Part shown: positions 26,971 through 36,423 of the stretch, piece after piece
Position numbering within the stretch: position 1 is the first letter of the stretch
Layout: each line of letters begins with the position of its first letter
Origin: JAJPKE01 sp052143275
GTDB taxonomy: Bacteria; Chloroflexota; Ktedonobacteria; Ktedonobacterales; JADMIN01
Assembly: GCA_052143275.1 (NCBI GenBank)
Contig: JBKQTH010000051.1
Location: forward strand, 1-53,035
Direction of reading: 5' to 3'
Length of the DNA stretch: 53,035 nt
Translations under genes and position numbers: made by a program
The notes under the pieces: generated by a model
Seen by the model: the letters and a program-made list of their open reading frames with translations, nothing else
What the model was told of the DNA's origin: nothing
Database searches by the model: none

Positions 26971-27939
26971 CTAGGAGAGCGGCGGGTACGCCAGCTTCTG
27001 CTGGCCCCAGGCGGTTAGGATGCGCAGGTAGGTACCGTCACTTCGCATCTCATCGAGCGCGTTCTGAATGGCAGCCTGCAGCGCAGGATTGTCTTTGCGT
27101 ACCACGATACCTTCAGGAGAGGGCTGAACGGTAATGCCGCTGTCGATGAGCTTGCCCTGGTGCAATGAGGCGTAGTAGTCGGTCACCGGCTGGTCCTGAT
27201 ACGAGGCGTCGGCACGTCCATTCAGCACCTGCTGGACCACCACCGTCTGGTCATCATAGCTCAGAATGTCGATGGGCTTGCCTGACTGCTTGCAGACCGG
27301 GGCCTGGCCGGACTGGCCGTCGCCGGTGCCGTTGGCGTCTTCCACTTCGTCCTTTTCGACAGTGCCGTTCTGCACGGCAATGGTCTTGCCGCACATATCG
27401 CTGATCGACTTGATGTTGCCCGGATTGGCGGTAAGCGTCAGGATGGATTCACCGGCCTGGAAGTAGGGGATGAAGTTGACCACCTTCGCCCGGTCGGGCG
27501 TGATGGTAAACGAAGAGATGGACATGTCGTAGCGCTGCTGGCCCAGTGCACCGCCCGAGATACTTGGAATAATGGCGTCAAAGGTGGCCTTCACGATATC
27601 CGGCGCGAGACACATGCGGCGCGCGATCTCGCGTACCAGGTCCATGTCATAGCCAATGAAGTGTTGAGGGTTGTTAGGGTCGGCGTACTCGGCCGGAGCG
27701 TAGGTCGTGTCGCTGGCGATAGTCAACGTCCCCGGAGTTACCAGGTGCCAGGCAGAAGAGTCAGTTGGGCAGGTAACGGTCGAAGTCGGCACCGCCGCAA
27801 CTGGAGTGGTAGTGCCCGCGCTGGAAGATGATCCACAGGCAGAGAACCCAAGCATAAGCAGGGCCACAAGGATGCAAGCGCCTGCTCGAAAACAAGGTAA
27901 AATACCGCTGAGTGATCTGGGTTGGGATGATAGTTTCAT
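26971..27939 (-). CDS. Amino-acid ABC transporter substrate-binding lipoprotein
   Basis: Protein of 322 aa of the family 3 (SBP_bac_3) binding proteins. A signal peptide ends in a lipobox FSAC (Cys35), followed by a Ser/Thr-rich linker. The mature part begins near GTLTIASDTTYAPAEY and has the family pattern GYDMDLVREIARRM, FDAIIPSISGG, and RYDMSISSFTITPDRAKVVNF. It captures the amino acid outside the membrane for the permease and ATPase encoded downstream. The ATG at 27939 has GAGGAGA upstream. The ligand cannot be read from the sequence. Confidence 0.93.
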   Translation of the reverse strand: MKLSSQPRSLSGILPCFRAGACILVALLMLGFSACGSSSSAGTTTPVAAVPTSTVTCPTDSSAWHLVTPGTLTIASDTTYAPAEYADPNNPQHFIGYDMDLVREIARRMCLAPDIVKATFDAIIPSISGGALGQQRYDMSISSFTITPDRAKVVNFIPYFQAGESILTLTANPGNIKSISDMCGKTIAVQNGTVEKDEVEDANGTGDGQSGQAPVCKQSGKPIDILSYDDQTVVVQQVLNGRADASYQDQPVTDYYASLHQGKLIDSGITVQPSPEGIVVRKDNPALQAAIQNALDEMRSDGTYLRILTAWGQQKLAYPPLS

Positions 27940-28172
27940 GAAAAAGTCTCCTCAATGTCCCCACTTCACATAATAGACGCTATACTAGCAAGACAGTGCC
28001 TACTCTGCCCCCCTTGGACATTACACGTGCAGTGTGTGCGACAAGTCTACCACGAGTGAGCAACCTTTGACAGAGGAAATTCGATCCGGATCCCGAAAAC
28101 CTAGCGCGTGCCACTCATCCGTTACGCGCGGCAGGCATATGAAGACAGGAAGTCAGGAGACATGAGGGTACG

Positions 28173-28217
28173 AAAAAATCAGGGAGACAAGTTCGATTTT
28201 TCGACTACCTGTCTCCC
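28173..28217 (-). terminator. Rho-independent terminator, second hairpin after trpA
   Basis: On the minus strand an 8-bp stem GGGAGACA/TGTCTCCC, with further pairing inside the loop (TCGA/TCGA-like), is followed by TGATTTTTTC. The six-T run at 28178-28173 fits an intrinsic terminator for the tryptophan transcript. Confidence 0.65.
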
Positions 28218-28268
28218 CATCGATGCGACTAGGATCACATGCCTGAATGTGCTGCAAGGCTTGTGCCG

Positions 28269-28319
28269 CCAAGCTCAGACTTGGTGCTTTTTTACCAAAA
28301 ATACTGAGTCCGAGCTTGG
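28269..28319 (-). terminator. Hairpin directly after trpA
   Basis: A 13-bp stem (28319-28307 with 28281-28269) is fully paired on the minus-strand RNA with one G-U pair, while the plus-strand RNA would have an A-C mismatch, which points to function on the minus strand. It begins 2 nt after the trpA stop. There is no long T-run after it; it may act with the second hairpin or protect the mRNA 3' end. Confidence 0.55.
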
Positions 28320-28320
28320 A

Positions 28321-29157
28321 TCACGATGCGGCCAGCAGTGACCGAAGGAACGCCATACCGGAAGCGACTTTTTCATTCTCCGACGCACTGTCTATAGCGT
28401 TGAGCAGCGCGCTGGCGACGACTGCTCCGTCGGCGAATTTACCGATGTCGGCGACATGCTGCGGATGAGCCACGCCAAAGCCGACCGCCAGCGGCATTTG
28501 AGTATGGGCACGTACCTTCCCGATAAATTCCGGCAGCTGTGCCGGCAAACTCTCGCGTGCTCCGGTTACGCCGCTTATTGACACACAGTACAGGAATCCG
28601 CCACCAGTCCGCGCGGAGATTCCGGCCACCTGAGCAATGCGTTCCTCGGGGCTGGAAGGTGTCACCAGGAAGATCACTTCAATGCCATCTGCAGTGGCGA
28701 ACTGATACAGCGGTTCCGCCTCTTCCGGCGGCAAGTCCGGCACAATGAGCCCCGCCACGCCCGATCTCTTGGCACGATTACAGAAGCGCTCGAGTCCAAA
28801 GCTATATATAGGATTATAGTAGCCCATCAGCACCAGAGGTGTGGTCACAGTCTCAGTTATGCGCTGTGCCAGTTCCAGCGCAGATGCTACGGACATTCCG
28901 TTCTCCAGCGCTTTCTGGCTGGCGCGCTGAATAGTCGCACCGTCCGCCAATGGATCAGAGAATGGTACACCAAGTTCCAGTATTGCGGCGCCCGCCTGGC
29001 AGAGTGCAACTGCCAGCGCCTCGCTGGTTGCAGTATCCGGATATCCTGCCATCACATATGGAATCAGCGCTACCTGGCCATTTTCGCGCGCACGAGCGAA
29101 TGCCGCAGCGATCGGAGATACCGGTGATATGCTTGAACGACTCGAGTCAGGATTCAT
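28321..29157 (-). CDS. trpA: Tryptophan synthase alpha subunit
   Basis: Protein of 278 aa that splits indole-3-glycerol phosphate and passes indole to TrpB. The TIM-barrel signature parts are LELGVPFSDPLADGATIQ, with the catalytic acid region, and LMGYYNPIYSFG; the phosphate-binding part near GFGVAHPQHV is also present. GAGGAA precedes the ATG at 29157. It is the last gene of the minus-strand trp operon, separated from trpB by 96 nt that contain an 11-bp tandem repeat, and is followed by two hairpins. Confidence 0.96.
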   Translation of the reverse strand: MNPDSSRSSISPVSPIAAAFARARENGQVALIPYVMAGYPDTATSEALAVALCQAGAAILELGVPFSDPLADGATIQRASQKALENGMSVASALELAQRITETVTTPLVLMGYYNPIYSFGLERFCNRAKRSGVAGLIVPDLPPEEAEPLYQFATADGIEVIFLVTPSSPEERIAQVAGISARTGGGFLYCVSISGVTGARESLPAQLPEFIGKVRAHTQMPLAVGFGVAHPQHVADIGKFADGAVVASALLNAIDSASENEKVASGMAFLRSLLAAS

Positions 29158-29210
29158 GATACATTCCTCAGTTCCTCTCCTCGCGGCTACTCCAACGGAA
29201 GATCCTCGGT

Positions 29211-29265
29211 TACTCCCAGCTCACTCCCAGCTCACTCCCAGTTCACTCCCAGTTCACTCCAGAGT
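29211..29265. repeat. 11-bp tandem repeat, about five copies, at the trpB end and in the trpB-trpA spacer
   Basis: Units of the form CACTCCCAGCT (variants ...AGTT and a leading TACTCCC) run head to tail. The trpB stop (29256-29254) lies inside the array. On the coding strand each copy contains GGGAGTGA, which carries a Shine-Dalgarno-like core and stop-codon words. Copy number may vary and would change the trpB-trpA spacing. Confidence 0.8.
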
Positions 29266-30486
29266 TACATGCAGAGCCTTCGCCACCGTATCAATGTCTT
29301 TATCTCCACGTCCCGACAGACCGATTACGACGATTTGATCCGGTCGCAACTCGCCATGCTCACCCATGGCCAACACATGTGCGAGAGCATGTGCTGGCTC
29401 CAGCGCAGGGATAATCCCTTCCTCCCGGCAAAGCAGCTGGAAGGCGCGCAAGGCGGACGAATCGTCTTCGGCCACATAGGTCGCGCGTCCGCTGGCGCGA
29501 AGATAGCTGTGCTCCGGCCCTACACCAGGGTAGTCGAGTCCGGCGGAAATGCTGTGAGTCAGGTTTACCTGACCATCTTCGTCCTGTAACAGGTAAGAGA
29601 GCGCGCCATGTAGAACACCTGGACGGCCGGCTACCAGAGTCGCGGCGTGCCTGCCGGTCGCTATACCGCTACCTCCGGCTTCAACGCCAATTAGCCTAAC
29701 TGACTCATCTCCGGCGAAAGGATAAAATAGCCCGATGGCATTGCTGCCGCCGCCCACACAGGCTACGACGATATCAGGCAAGCACCCGAAGATTTCCAGT
29801 GCCTGGGCACGGGCTTCTTGCCCAATCACTGACTGAAAGTCACGAACCATACGCGGATAGGGGTGTGGGCCAACTGCTGAGCCGATGAGATAGTATGTGT
29901 TTTCTACGTTGGTTACCCAATCTCGCATTGCCTCGTTGATAGCATCTTTGAGGGTCCGGCTTCCGGTATTCACCGAACGCACGCTTGCACCTAGCAGCTT
30001 CATGCGGAAGACATTGTGCGACTGCCTGCGTATGTCTTCCTCTCCCATATAGACCACGCACTCAAGTCCCAGCTTGGCGCAGACGGTGGCGGCGGCCACG
30101 CCATGCTGCCCGGCTCCGGTTTCGGCGATGACGCGGCGCTTTCCCATGCGCTCCGCCAGCAGTCCCTGACCAAGAGCATTATTGATCTTGTGGGCGCCGG
30201 TGTGCGCCAGGTCTTCACGTTTGAGGTAGAGGCGAGCGCCGGCTCGCTTTGATAGACGCTCGGCAAAATAAAGCGGTGTTGGGCGCCCGCTATAGGTAGA
30301 TTCCAAACCGGCAAGCGTGGCCTTAAATCCGGCATCAGCGCGGGCCGAGGCGTAGGCCTCTTCCAGTTCGATCAGCGCTGCCATCAGGCTCTCGGGGACA
30401 AAACGTCCCCCGAAATCGCCGAAGCGTCCATGGATATCGGGGTAGATACCGTGCTGATAGTGATGGGATTGATTCTCGGTAATCAT
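29254..30486 (-). CDS. trpB: Tryptophan synthase beta subunit
   Basis: Protein of 410 aa, the PLP enzyme that joins indole and serine. The PLP lysine is Lys100 in HTGAHKINN; other family parts are GRFGGRFVPE-like start (here GDFGGRFVPE), AETGAGQHG, and CVGGGSNAIG for phosphate binding. Its start overlaps the trpCF stop by 4 nt (ATGA), with GGAGG upstream, showing translational coupling. The C-terminus runs into the tandem repeat and ends at its first TGA. Confidence 0.97.
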   Translation of the reverse strand: MITENQSHHYQHGIYPDIHGRFGDFGGRFVPESLMAALIELEEAYASARADAGFKATLAGLESTYSGRPTPLYFAERLSKRAGARLYLKREDLAHTGAHKINNALGQGLLAERMGKRRVIAETGAGQHGVAAATVCAKLGLECVVYMGEEDIRRQSHNVFRMKLLGASVRSVNTGSRTLKDAINEAMRDWVTNVENTYYLIGSAVGPHPYPRMVRDFQSVIGQEARAQALEIFGCLPDIVVACVGGGSNAIGLFYPFAGDESVRLIGVEAGGSGIATGRHAATLVAGRPGVLHGALSYLLQDEDGQVNLTHSISAGLDYPGVGPEHSYLRASGRATYVAEDDSSALRAFQLLCREEGIIPALEPAHALAHVLAMGEHGELRPDQIVVIGLSGRGDKDIDTVAKALHVTLE

Positions 30487-32033
30487 TGGGAGCTCGCCTC
30501 CGCGGCTGTAGGCATCTCGTGAATATCCCCAAGCAGTGACTCCGGTGGCGGTGGGAGGTGAAGCCCGCCGCCGCGCGCCGCTCTGAGAAAGGCTCGCATC
30601 TTCTCGCGGTCTTTGCTGCCGCCGGTCTCGATGCCGCTGCTCACATCCACACCGGTTGGCTCTACCGCCACCAGAGCGGCAGCCACATTTTCCGGTGTTA
30701 AGCCTCCAGAGAGAATGATAGGCCAGCGCTCGGCCAGAATGCGTCCTTGACGCCAGTCTCCAACCTGGCCGGTTCCACCATAGCTGCCGTTGGTAGATGG
30801 CGTATCGAGGAGCAGTGCGGCACCAGCCAACGCGTAGGCATCGAGCGCCTCCGGAGCGGTTTGGCTCTCCAGCCGCAGTGCCCTAATGACTGGTACATTG
30901 GTTAGGGCGGCAACCTCGGCGCACATATCCGGCGACTCATCGCCACTCAGCTGTACCGCCCCCAAACCAAGGCTCTCCGAGATAGCGGCCACCGTAGCGG
31001 GAGACCTATTGACAAAAACGCCTACTGCCAGCGTTCCACTGGCCGCCTGAATCACCTGGCGGGCCTGCCGGTAACCGACCTGCCGGCGACTTGGAGCAAA
31101 GATGAGGCCGATGGCGTCGGCGCCCAACTCGGAGGCCAGTGAGCCGTGTTCGGAAAGCGTAAGGCCGCAGAGCTTGACGAACGGTCTTCTGGGCTTGCTT
31201 GGGCTCCCCGGCCGGCCGAACAGGCTGGCCGGAGCGCCTCCGGCAGCGGTGGCAAGTGTACGAGCCATACCTGTGGCATCCGGAGCTCTCATGAGCGCCT
31301 CGCCGACTAGAATTGCGTCGGCTCCCCAGGCGCGCGCCTGAGTCGCCTGCATGCGATTGGTAATGCCGCTCTCAGCGACCAGAATCCTGCTTGACGGCAC
31401 CCGGTGCCCCAGGCGACGCAACAACTCGTTATCTACCGCAAATGTCTTGAGGTCACGGCTGTTGATTCCGATCACCGGCGCTTTGAGCCGCAGAGCGCTT
31501 GCGAGCTCTTCGGCGCTGTGGGTTTCAATCAGGGATTCCATTCCCAATCGGTGGGCTAGCTGGAATAACTTCTCTAGTTGATCCGGATCCAGCAGGCCGC
31601 TGATGAGTAAGATTGCGTCGGCGCCTGCAGCACGCGCTTCATATACTTGGTAGTCGTCAATGATGAAGTCCTTGCAGAGTACCGGTATGCCCACGGCAGC
31701 GCGCACGGCTTCGAGGTCTTCTAGAGAGCCTAGGAAGAAGTTGGGCTCGGTTAGCACGCTGATCGCCGCCGCTCTGCCGGCTTGATAGGCAAGCGCCTGC
31801 GCCACTGGATCCAGCGATTTGGCTAGCAAACCCTTAGACGGTGAGGCCCGCTTCACTTCGCCGATCAGCCTGCCGGCGCCAAGCCTGCGGGGGCGCAGTG
31901 CTTCAGCGAAGTCTTGTGGAGGGTGCGCCTTGGCGGCTCGCGTTTCCAGAAGGTCCAACCCCACCTGAGCCTGGTGGATCGCAATACGCTGCCTAGTGGC
32001 TATAACTATGCGTTCGAGAAATGTCTCAGCCAT
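30483..32033 (-). CDS. trpC: Fused indole-3-glycerol phosphate synthase / phosphoribosylanthranilate isomerase
   Basis: Protein of 516 aa joining two TIM barrels that catalyse consecutive steps of tryptophan synthesis. TrpC (about 1-262) shows GEVKRASPSKG, CKDFIIDDYQVYEARAAGADAILL and VAESGI. TrpF (about 280-495) shows VKLCGLT, GLIFAPSRRQV, and the closing LSGGLTPENV and GVDVSSGIE. The same fusion is known in enterobacteria. The link (about 262-280) is Pro/Arg-rich. The ATG at 32033 follows AAAGGA; the end overlaps trpB. Confidence 0.96.
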   Translation of the reverse strand: MAETFLERIVIATRQRIAIHQAQVGLDLLETRAAKAHPPQDFAEALRPRRLGAGRLIGEVKRASPSKGLLAKSLDPVAQALAYQAGRAAAISVLTEPNFFLGSLEDLEAVRAAVGIPVLCKDFIIDDYQVYEARAAGADAILLISGLLDPDQLEKLFQLAHRLGMESLIETHSAEELASALRLKAPVIGINSRDLKTFAVDNELLRRLGHRVPSSRILVAESGITNRMQATQARAWGADAILVGEALMRAPDATGMARTLATAAGGAPASLFGRPGSPSKPRRPFVKLCGLTLSEHGSLASELGADAIGLIFAPSRRQVGYRQARQVIQAASGTLAVGVFVNRSPATVAAISESLGLGAVQLSGDESPDMCAEVAALTNVPVIRALRLESQTAPEALDAYALAGAALLLDTPSTNGSYGGTGQVGDWRQGRILAERWPIILSGGLTPENVAAALVAVEPTGVDVSSGIETGGSKDREKMRAFLRAARGGGLHLPPPPESLLGDIHEMPTAAEASSQ

Positions 32034-32075
32034 AGCTGCTGTCCTTTCTGTATCTCTATACGAGATACTTGCAGA

Positions 32076-33116
32076 CTACACGCTTGCCGGGGCAAACGAA
32101 CGAGACATGTCAACTAAGGCATCGAGAGTGGTACGAGCCTTGCCGGAGAGTAAATGTTGGCGCGCCATGTCTACGCCATGACGTAGCTCAGGGACGCGAC
32201 CGGTGACATAAAGCGCCGCACCCGCGTTCAGAGCCACCATGTCGGCAAGCGCGCCCGATTGCTCGCCCCCGAGTAGCTTTCGCATAGCTAGAGCATTTTC
32301 CTCCGCGTTGCCGCCAAGTACGGCCTCGCGCGGCTGCTCGGCCAGGCCGAGGTTGGCTGGCGTGACTAGGTAACTGTGCACCTCGCCGGTAGTACCGTCT
32401 GCCTCACATACCATTGTCGGGGCACTGATAGATAGTTCATCCAGCCCATCCTTGCTGTGGACGACAAGGGCCCGCCGGCAGCCAAGCCGGAGCAGCACTT
32501 CGCCGATGAGGGGCAGAAGCCTGGCCTCCGCCACGCCGAGCACCTGATATTTTACTGCGGCAGGGCTGGTGAGCGGGCCTAGTATATTGAATACAGTACG
32601 AATTCCAATCTCACGCCGTGCCGGGCCAACGTGGCGCATCGCCGGGTGGTAGGTCGGCGCAAACATGAATCCGAAGCCTACCTCTGCAATACAAGCAGCT
32701 ACCTGTTCGGGACCTAGTTCCAGTCTGACGCCGAGCGCCTCGAGGACATCGGCGCTGCCGCAGCGACTAGAAGCAGCGCGATTACCATGCTTGGCTACCG
32801 GTTGCCCTAGTCCGGCTACCAAAAGTCCAGCTGCGGTCGAGACATTGAAGGTGCCCGAGGAGTCCCCTCCAGTGCCGCAGGTGTCTACCGCCTTAATGTG
32901 CTCTGGAAGGGACACATGTAGCGCTTGATCGCGCATTACCTGGGCCAGACCCGCCACCTCGTCAACCGTTTCACCTTTGATTCGCAGAGCGGTTAGAAAT
33001 GAGCCGACCTGTGCAGGTGTAGCGGCTCCCGTCATTATCTCCTCCATCGCTCCGACCGCTTCATATTCGCTAAGTGCTGCGCCGGCTACGAGCTCCGCAA
33101 TTGCCTCACGAATCAT
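32076..33116 (-). CDS. trpD: Anthranilate phosphoribosyltransferase
   Basis: Protein of 346 aa that transfers phosphoribose from PRPP to anthranilate. The signature DTCGTGGDSSGTFNVST binds PRPP, and KHGNRAASSRCGSADVLEALG follows, both intact. The start is ATG 33116, which overlaps the trpG stop (TGATG), or GTG 33119; AAGGAG lies upstream at suitable distance for both. Third biosynthetic gene of the trp operon, 42 nt before trpCF. Length is normal. Confidence 0.96.
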   Translation of the reverse strand: MIREAIAELVAGAALSEYEAVGAMEEIMTGAATPAQVGSFLTALRIKGETVDEVAGLAQVMRDQALHVSLPEHIKAVDTCGTGGDSSGTFNVSTAAGLLVAGLGQPVAKHGNRAASSRCGSADVLEALGVRLELGPEQVAACIAEVGFGFMFAPTYHPAMRHVGPARREIGIRTVFNILGPLTSPAAVKYQVLGVAEARLLPLIGEVLLRLGCRRALVVHSKDGLDELSISAPTMVCEADGTTGEVHSYLVTPANLGLAEQPREAVLGGNAEENALAMRKLLGGEQSGALADMVALNAGAALYVTGRVPELRHGVDMARQHLLSGKARTTLDALVDMSRSFAPASV

Positions 33117-33694
33117 CACAGTACGCTCCTTTTCGAGTTAAGAAAGTTTCGCAGTAGAGCTTTGCCATGTTGTGTCAGGATTGATTCTGGGTGAAATTGC
33201 ACACCGGCAATTGGGTATTCCTGATGCTGCAGCGCCATGATCAAGCCGTCTTCAGTTTCGGCTGTAACTTCCAGTGCTCGAGGCAGTGAGTCCCGTTCAA
33301 CAATCAGGCTATGATAACGCGTTCCCTCGAATGGACTGGGCAATCCGTGAAAGACGCCGCGCTGTCGATGGACTATCCGGGCGACCTTTCCATGAACTGG
33401 CAGAGGCGCGCGCACGACTTGCCCTCCAAACACTGTGCCGATGCACTGGTGACCAAGGCATACGCCTAATGTAGGGATTCTTGGCCCCAATTGCCTGATT
33501 ATGGCATTTGAGGCTCCGGCCCAAGCTGGTGTGCCGGGGCCAGGAGAGATGACAATGTGGGACGGTGCCAGCGACTCGACCTCCGCAGGCGTGATCGCAT
33601 CGTTGCGATAGATCAGCACATCCGCGCCTAGCTCGGCCAGGTATTGGTAGAGGTTGTAGCTGAAGCTGTCATAGTTATCTATCAAGAGCAGCAT
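33116..33694 (-). CDS. trpG: Anthranilate synthase component II, glutamine amidotransferase
   Basis: Protein of 192 aa that supplies ammonia to TrpE. The class I triad is complete: Cys79 (GVCLGHQ) and His168/Glu170 (VQFHPES). It opens with LLIDNYDSFSYNL, typical of TrpG/PabA. It overlaps trpE by 13 nt and trpD by 1-4 nt, so it is translated as part of the operon; AAGGAGG precedes its ATG. With no pab genes in view, an additional role in folate synthesis cannot be judged. Confidence 0.95.
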   Translation of the reverse strand: MLLLIDNYDSFSYNLYQYLAELGADVLIYRNDAITPAEVESLAPSHIVISPGPGTPAWAGASNAIIRQLGPRIPTLGVCLGHQCIGTVFGGQVVRAPLPVHGKVARIVHRQRGVFHGLPSPFEGTRYHSLIVERDSLPRALEVTAETEDGLIMALQHQEYPIAGVQFHPESILTQHGKALLRNFLNSKRSVL

Positions 33695-35220
33695 CTTGCC
33701 TCTGCCTCCTTCAACGCCTGGAGCACCGCGCCAAGCTTATTCTCGGTCTCCATGAACTCGGTCCCGGGATCAGAGTCGGCAACGATGCCGCTTCCGGCCT
33801 GCGCATATGCCATGCCGTCTTTTAGTAGGAGCGTTCGGATAATGATGCACATATCTAGATTGCCGTCGAAGCCCAGGTAGCCGAGTGCGCCGCCATAGAC
33901 TCCACGGCGCTGTGCCTCGAGTTCAGCGATGATCTGCATCGCCCTAACCTTTGGCGCACCGGAGAGTGTGCCGGCCGGAAATCCCGCTCTCAGCGCATCA
34001 TAGGGAGTCTGGTCGGCTCGTAGGTGTCCGCTGACATGCGAAACCAGGTGCATCACATGGGAATAGCGCTCGACCTCGAGAAATTGGGTCACTCGAACAC
34101 TGCCCGGCTGGCTGACACGACCGATATCATTTCGACCCAGGTCCAACAGCATGACGTGTTCGGCGCGCTCCTTCTCATCAGCCAGCAACTCTACAGCCAG
34201 CTCAGCATCCACGGCAGGATCAGCATCTCGGCGGCGCGTGCCGGCGATAGGATGGACCGAGACTTCGCCATTGGTGACTCGCACCAGCATCTCGGGTGAG
34301 GCGCCAGCAAGCGCGAAATCCCCCTCGGCGAGATAGAACATGTAAGGTGAGGGATTAATCGAGCGGAGTTCGCGATACGTCTCAAACGGTGAAACTTGAA
34401 CCGGACGGGCAACTCGGCGTGACAGCACGACCTGGTAGCAGTCACCAGCCCTGATGTATTCCTGACAACGCCGGACGGCATCTATATAAGCATCACGAGA
34501 TTCTAAAGCAGAGTGTGCAACCTGCTGTGGAGACGATGGAGAGTCTCTTCGCTTGTCACCGGCCCAAGATGTCTTCCGGGGAATCCTCCGTTCAAGACGA
34601 CGTTGCATGCTGTCAAGCCGCAATTCGGCTTCGGCCAGTGCGACCTTCCGTCCGGCGGCGTCGGGTGGGCAATCAGCATGGGTAAGGAGCTGGATACGGT
34701 ATCTCAGATGGTCAAAAACCAGCAAAGTATCGTAAAAGGCGAAGGTTGCCTCCGGCAGTCCCAAGGGATCGTCCCCCGGAATCGGGACGGTCGGCTCGAA
34801 ACACGCTGCCGTCTCATAGCCTAGATAGCCAACCGCTCCGCCGGAGAAGCGCGGCAGGCCAGGAGTACGCTCGAGAGGTCTTCGCGCTAGTTCAGCACGC
34901 ACAGCTTCCAGGGCATCTTCGCAGCTGGTATGTATGGTGGTGCCGGCGTGTTCGCCTCGAAGCCAGCGATACTTCGCCCGTCCCTGGCATACACGTAGAA
35001 TGAGATAGGGATCGCTGCCGACGAACGAGTAACGAGCGGCATGCTCGCCACCTTCCACGCTTTCCAGCAAGAAGCTGACTCGTCCATGTGCAAGCTTAAG
35101 GTAACTGGATACTGGTGTTTCCAAATCCGCAGGCAACTCGCGCCACATTGGTACGAGCGTCGTGTGACGCTCATTCCCGGGGAGCGTTGCGGTTTGCGCT
35201 GCGGGTACCGATGTGGCCAT
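33682..35220 (-). CDS. trpE: Anthranilate synthase component I
   Basis: Protein of 512 aa that converts chorismate to anthranilate. The chorismate-binding C-terminal half has VHPIAGTRRRD, LLADEKERAEHVMLLDLGRND, GTLSGAPKVRAM and GSGIVADSDP. The N-terminal part has LLESVEGG, matching the tryptophan feedback site element LLES of TrpE, which supports TrpE over PabB. ATG 35220 has AAAGG upstream; ATG 35235 lacks one. It follows trpS by 58 nt and lies on the same strand under the T-box leader. Confidence 0.95.
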   Translation of the reverse strand: MATSVPAAQTATLPGNERHTTLVPMWRELPADLETPVSSYLKLAHGRVSFLLESVEGGEHAARYSFVGSDPYLILRVCQGRAKYRWLRGEHAGTTIHTSCEDALEAVRAELARRPLERTPGLPRFSGGAVGYLGYETAACFEPTVPIPGDDPLGLPEATFAFYDTLLVFDHLRYRIQLLTHADCPPDAAGRKVALAEAELRLDSMQRRLERRIPRKTSWAGDKRRDSPSSPQQVAHSALESRDAYIDAVRRCQEYIRAGDCYQVVLSRRVARPVQVSPFETYRELRSINPSPYMFYLAEGDFALAGASPEMLVRVTNGEVSVHPIAGTRRRDADPAVDAELAVELLADEKERAEHVMLLDLGRNDIGRVSQPGSVRVTQFLEVERYSHVMHLVSHVSGHLRADQTPYDALRAGFPAGTLSGAPKVRAMQIIAELEAQRRGVYGGALGYLGFDGNLDMCIIIRTLLLKDGMAYAQAGSGIVADSDPGTEFMETENKLGAVLQALKEAEARCCS

Positions 35221-35278
35221 AGGTTTGCCTTTCATAACATTATCGATCGGCGTCGATTACCGGGGTGCCAGTATAGCC

Positions 35279-36346
35279 TTACACAATACCCACCCTGTCT
35301 TTGACCAGACGCAAGGTCGCTTCGGCTATAGGGCGTACTTGGTCAGCTCCTTGTCGTAGCAGTGCGTCCAGCTTGTCTGGGTCGGCTACTGTCTCGGCGT
35401 AGCGTTCCTGGATCGGTTCAAGCGTAGCGATTATCAGGTCGCTTAGCATCGCCTTGAACTCCTTGTAGCCTTTGCCCTCGAACTCAGCCTCGACGTGCTG
35501 GCGGCTCTCGCCGCTGAGCATTTGATAGATCGTCAGCAGATTAAAAATCGCTGCCCGGCTCTCATCGAAGACGATCGTCCGCTCTCCATCGGTGGTCGCG
35601 CGGGCAATCTTCCGGCGCACGACGTCGGGCGGATCGAGCAGCGCTATATAGGAGCCTTCGGCATCGCTCTTACTCATTTTTCTCTCGGGATCGTCCAAGG
35701 CCATGATGCGCGCGCCTACCTCGCGAATTAACGGCCGGGGTGGAACCAGTGTAGGGCCGAAGCGGAAATTGAAGCTATCGGCAATGTCACGCGTTAGTTC
35801 AACGTGTTGGCGCTGGTCGTCACCTACCGGTACGGCGTCCGTCTGGTATATCAGGATATCCGCGGCCATCAGGACCGGGTAGTCGAAGAGGCCGGTAGTG
35901 GCGGTCTCACGGTCGTCTCCGGCTTTGGTCTTGAATTGGGTCATACGGTTCAGCCATCCTACCGGAGTGAAGCAGTTTAGTATCCAGGCAAGCTCGGTAT
36001 GTGCCGCAATCTGAGATTGCACAAATACCGAGCTTCGACTTGGATCAAGCCCACAAGCAAAGAGAATCCCAGCAAGCTGCCGGGTATTTTGGCGCAGCTC
36101 CTCAGGGTCTTGTGGTTTGGTGATGGCATGCAGATTCACTATGCAGTAGATGTTGTCGTAGAGATCCTGTTCCGCCACCCAGTACCGTATGGCGCCAAGG
36201 TAGTTGCCAAGGTGTGGCGTGCCGGTCGGCTGAATGCCGGAGAACACTCGCTCACGGCCGCGCTTGGCTGGGGTACTTTCCAGGGCCGCAGTAGCAGGCG
36301 GTGCCATGTGCGACGTCGATTTTCGCTGTCTTGTTGGTGTGCTCAA
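35279..36346 (-). CDS. trpS: Tryptophanyl-tRNA synthetase
   Basis: Class I synthetase of about 355 aa that charges tRNA-Trp. The HIGH-type motif is PTGTPHLGNYLG and the KMSKS motif is RKMSKSDAEGSY. A Ser/Thr/Arg-rich N-terminal extension of about 35 residues precedes the catalytic core. The TTG at 36346 has GGAGGG 7 nt upstream; the ATG at 36361 lies before that site and lacks its own. It is the first gene after a T-box leader and heads the trp genes, so charging and synthesis share one control. Confidence 0.95.
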   Translation of the reverse strand: MSTPTRQRKSTSHMAPPATAALESTPAKRGRERVFSGIQPTGTPHLGNYLGAIRYWVAEQDLYDNIYCIVNLHAITKPQDPEELRQNTRQLAGILFACGLDPSRSSVFVQSQIAAHTELAWILNCFTPVGWLNRMTQFKTKAGDDRETATTGLFDYPVLMAADILIYQTDAVPVGDDQRQHVELTRDIADSFNFRFGPTLVPPRPLIREVGARIMALDDPERKMSKSDAEGSYIALLDPPDVVRRKIARATTDGERTIVFDESRAAIFNLLTIYQMLSGESRQHVEAEFEGKGYKEFKAMLSDLIIATLEPIQERYAETVADPDKLDALLRQGADQVRPIAEATLRLVKDRVGIV

Positions 36347-36423
36347 TGTCTGACCCTCCATAGGAGATCAACCCAAATGTCGTTAGCTATGGACTAAGCG
36401 GACCTACGCCGGGGATCCGGCAA

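Larger units (their letters stand above)
27940..28320. other. Spacer between trpA and the ABC importer operon
   Basis: No gene is seen. It must hold the promoter of the importer operon, which I cannot place firmly, and it holds two hairpins described separately that lie downstream of trpA. The part from 27960 to 28150 shows no further structure to me. Confidence 0.5.
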
